64,000 bases of DNA from Allodiplogaster sudhausi. Its lineage: Eukaryota; Nematoda; Chromadorea; Rhabditida; Diplogasteridae. Shown one piece after another: positions 60,957 through 64,000 of the stretch. Each line of letters begins with the position of its first letter. Within the stretch, counting starts at the first letter, position 1. The DNA lies in NCBI GenBank assembly GCA_945643635.1, contig CALZFC010000279.1, positions 288,501-352,500 on the forward strand, in the 5' to 3' direction. Made by a program: the position numbers and the translations under genes. A model generated the notes under the pieces. It made no database searches. It was not told where the DNA came from and was given only the letters and a program-made list of their open reading frames with translations.

Positions 60957-63900
60957 GTACCGAAATGCTTCCTCAACAGATTTTAATTAATTTAATTACT
61001 TATATGCTTTTCTCTCTGAAAATTTTAAAGGAAAAATGAAAGAAATATCGATTTCTTGCAGAAAAGTTGCGGAGTTCGTAGAAATAATTTTCTCTTTTTG
61101 AACTGCACGGCATTACGTACATATATTTAATGATTGTTTACATGTGGGCCATATGTCCATGTGCATATTTACATAGTATATACATATTTGCATGCCCGCG
61201 GGAATGTCTGAGCCTGTCGCCTTTCCAGTATCGTCATGCCCCCAGAATCTCGGATGCGGGGGGGGGGGGAATGGAGGCCCCATCTGGCGGTGCCCTCCAT
61301 TGTGTATTTCTCGTTAGCAGCACAAGCTGTGTTCTTCAGGGGAACGCGTGCCATTTGCCAAGAGAATAGCCAGGGGGAACTCTATCACCTTGGCACTGCA
61401 TAAATATACACTGATATTCGCTGTTGACGTGGCTGCGAATTCCAAGAAGTTGGAAATGCGAATTGCTGCTCGCATGGAAGAGCAGCTTTCTACAGTGTAG
61501 AGAGTCGCTCCTCGTCGTGCCATGCGCAGTCTGCGCAGAGAGAAAGCCGAGCTCGCTAGATGATTGCCGGCTTCCTCATTTTAAAATTAGTGATATGAAG
61601 GAAATGCGTCCATTCGTCTTCTTGGATGTACAACTTGGTTGAACCTCTGGGTCTTCTTTGATCTAGCTGCTATCTTTGCTTTATACAGTAAGAGGTTAAG
61701 AAGCTTTATCGGGCTTCCTGTTGCACCGTTTGACCAACCTTAAGATTTCGGAGGATTCTTTGGTAATGCCTTCTAGCTAAGAAAAGGAGATCGTATCTGC
61801 TGACTCTGCTTCTGACATTGCGAGAGAGAGAGAGAGAGAGAGAGATAGAGAGAGAGAGTGGGTGGCTGTCAGAGTCATGCCATTCTATGGTTGTCTGCAT
61901 TCGGGACAGTTCCTGGTGCTCAACGGGTACTTTTACTTGCATGCTTTGAGGAGGAAGCGTCATGACCTTTCTGTAACCCATTTTGGAAGAAAGGGTCAAC
62001 AAGTGTTTCTGTGCATGTGATGATCGTGGGCGGCGAGACCGTGGGCGAGAGAGAGAAAGAGAAAGTGAAAGAAGGGAGAGAGTAAGAAGGAGAGAGAGAG
62101 AAAGAGAGAGAGAGAGAGAACGCGAACTTTGTGTATTTTAGGCACAAAAATACCAAAAGAGCCAATTGAATGATATGCATTTGTCTTTATTTTGCAAGGA
62201 AAAGAGAGAGAATGCCGCAGGCGATGCGAGAGTGTCAAATAAAGGAAATGGGCATCTGGCGTCTTTTCATTGTTTGCAAGTGGCAGGGGGCGGCTGCTGC
62301 CGAAAAGGACTCTTTTCAGTTAGCAGTTGCCCTGTCTCGCATGAAGCTTTCTAGGTCTCTCTTTCTCTCTCTCTCTCTCTCTTTCTCTCTCTTCCACTCT
62401 CTCTCTCTCTCTTTCTTCCTCTCTCTCCATCTTTATTTCTCTGGCTTATGATCCCTCTTCTCCTCTCTCTTTCCCACTCCTTTCCAATGATGCGCCCTTC
62501 CATTGCTTCATTCGCACGCATCTCAACGTCCCCCGTTGTTTCGCAGAATGATCTTCTACACTTTTCCACACCACACGTGAGCAAGAGAGAAATAAATAGA
62601 GAGAGAGAGAAAGTGAAGAGAGAGAGATAGAGAGAAAGAGAGAAATGAAGATGTACTTTTGGTGTGCGCGTTGAACTCTCCCCACCACCAGCACTTCCGG
62701 CTATTCCACCCTGGAAGAGATACAATTCCCCTTCCGAGAACACTGAGCAATGACAGAAGTGAATACAAGGAGAGAGATAGAGGGAGAGAGAAAGAGAGAG
62801 AGTATAGAAAAATAGAGGACGAGTAAAAGGAAAGAAAGAGAGAGAGCATGACCCGAATGAGGCAGGTGGCACAGAGAATTTTGACAAGTAATGTCCGTTA
62901 GATCAAAAAGAGCACCTCACAGTAAATGAGTCTCCGTAGAGTACATTTAGTTTTATAAGTTATGATAAATATGTAGTTTGTGGAGAAAGCCACAAAGTCT
63001 GACGGTTCGGAATGGTTGGGGTGAAAGTTGTTCCGATGATCTTCTTTCAACTTTCAGTCTTGTCACGAGCGATTTCTGCTCATTCAATGTATTAATTTTT
63101 TTTTAATTCTAACCATCAGATTGGCAGAGCATATTCATGGGATGCCGAGAGAGGAGGACTGAATGCACTTAGACACGTTTATCCGCCTCTTCAGGGAATA
63201 CCGGACTTTCAGAGCGCATCCCGAATCGCTCATTCTGCGAGACAAACACAGAAGATGCCGGAGAATTTGCTAATGTAAATTCTATATATGACATGAATCA
63301 TACTGCGTGGGTGCTCGTGAACTCACTCGGAAAAGATTTCTAGGAGATCACTGTAGAGTGTGTGCATGTAGCTAGCTCACTTTAGCTTCTTAAGGATACA
63401 GCTCGAAAGCCCATTTTTGTCATGAGAGCCATTTGGGGGACGGGGGAGGGATTGGGCGGTTAGCCGGGATGAGTTCATGTGTGGGGTGCTTGCATTTCTC
63501 TGTGCCGTCTTCGTTTTCGGTCTCGTCTCATAAGTGTGACTTAGCCTGAGGAAATGCGATCAAGTCATCCTGATACCCTGTAATCCGGATGATTCATTGC
63601 GACCTGGCAGAAAAAAAGAACCGTACGACACTCTTATCCCCAACAATAAGAACTGTAATCTTATTTGGGGATTTTATTTTAGTATGCTGTAAATAACCAG
63701 AGAATTATTATCGCTAATAGGAATTTTTTAACGAGTGATTCATGGCATCAACAGCACACATCACTGCACAGTTTGTGGAGAGGAGATGTCATATATCCGC
63801 CATTCCTGAAGATAACACTTTTATCGGATGCGGGACTTCGACCCGCATTGCCCACATGCAAGTGGATTAAGCTCCAAGAAGTCAAGATGATGATGACCTT

Positions 63901-64000
63901 TCGTTCAAACTCGCATCATATGTGAGCATTGGAGCAAAGGTTCAAGATAGGTCAAAAGGGAAAACAAAGAGTCATTATATGAGTAATTATGAGACAAACA
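60957..64000. other. Probable long intron of the GPCR gene
   Basis: No further coding exon is supported. It holds a G run at about 61259-61269 and GA tracts at about 61816-61860, 62045-62125, 62575-62645 and 62770-62850. A CT tract lies at about 62350-62450. At 63835-63860, GCGGGACTTCGACCCGC resembles a tRNA T arm on the minus strand, without the rest of a tRNA. Confidence 0.45.

Noticed and set aside
63835..63890. tRNA-like T arm on the minus strand
   Set aside because: Only GCGGGTCGAAGTCCCGC fits; no acceptor stem or A box can be paired, so not called a tRNA.

Overview
This is eukaryotic nuclear DNA, most probably from a rhabditid-type (chromadorean) nematode. The genes are split by many short GT-AG (and some GC-AG) introns. 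The families are typical of worms: an SXP/RAL-2 secreted protein, a GT92 (DUF23) glycosyltransferase, a CX-module membrane protein and divergent ionotropic-receptor-like genes. There is also a MARCH6/Doa10 ubiquitin ligase, a eukaryotic tRNA-Gly and DNA-transposon debris. The species cannot be named from the sequence alone. GA/CT microsatellites are extremely abundant and create many meaningless Ser/Leu- or Arg/Glu-repeat open frames, which are left out here.

Layout. (1) 0.08-12.3 kb holds three tandem minus-strand paralogues of a divergent ionotropic glutamate receptor (iGluR/IR)-like protein, called A, B and C here. I could join their exons with consistent reading phase. C has ten exons and 426 aa. 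B has ten exons and about 419 aa. A is cut by a decayed PIF/Harbinger transposase at the left edge. All three start directly at the S1 lobe, and M1 is joined to M3 without an evident pore loop. Introns of B and C carry three palindromic TA-flanked elements, and an intron of A carries a tRNA-Gly(TCC). (2) 15.8-19.0 kb is a plus-strand single-pass membrane protein with a CX-type cysteine module. (3) 19.9-21.4 kb holds a small secreted protein gene and a histone-H2B-like exon, both minus. (4) 22.6-23.8 kb is a complete five-exon SXP/RAL-2 gene on the plus strand. (5) 25.5-28.1 kb is a GT92 glycosyltransferase gene, minus. (6) 30.2-31.4 kb is an unrecognised minus-strand gene or decaying gene, flanked by a pair of inverted repeats built of GGTCATGACC-like palindromes. 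(7) 35.4-45.0 kb is a complete MARCH6/Doa10-type ER E3 ligase, minus. (8) 45-60.6 kb is gene-poor, GA/CT-rich DNA in which I support no gene. (9) 60.8-61.0 kb is the first coding exon of a rhodopsin-family GPCR, plus; the rest lies beyond the window or in exons I could not see.

The genes do not form one pathway. The main points of interest are the pore-loop-less, ATD-less iGluR-like tandem array, the three foldback elements in its introns, and the way GA/CT microsatellites abut splice sites (CT on the sense strand before acceptors, GA on the sense strand after donors) in at least five unrelated genes.
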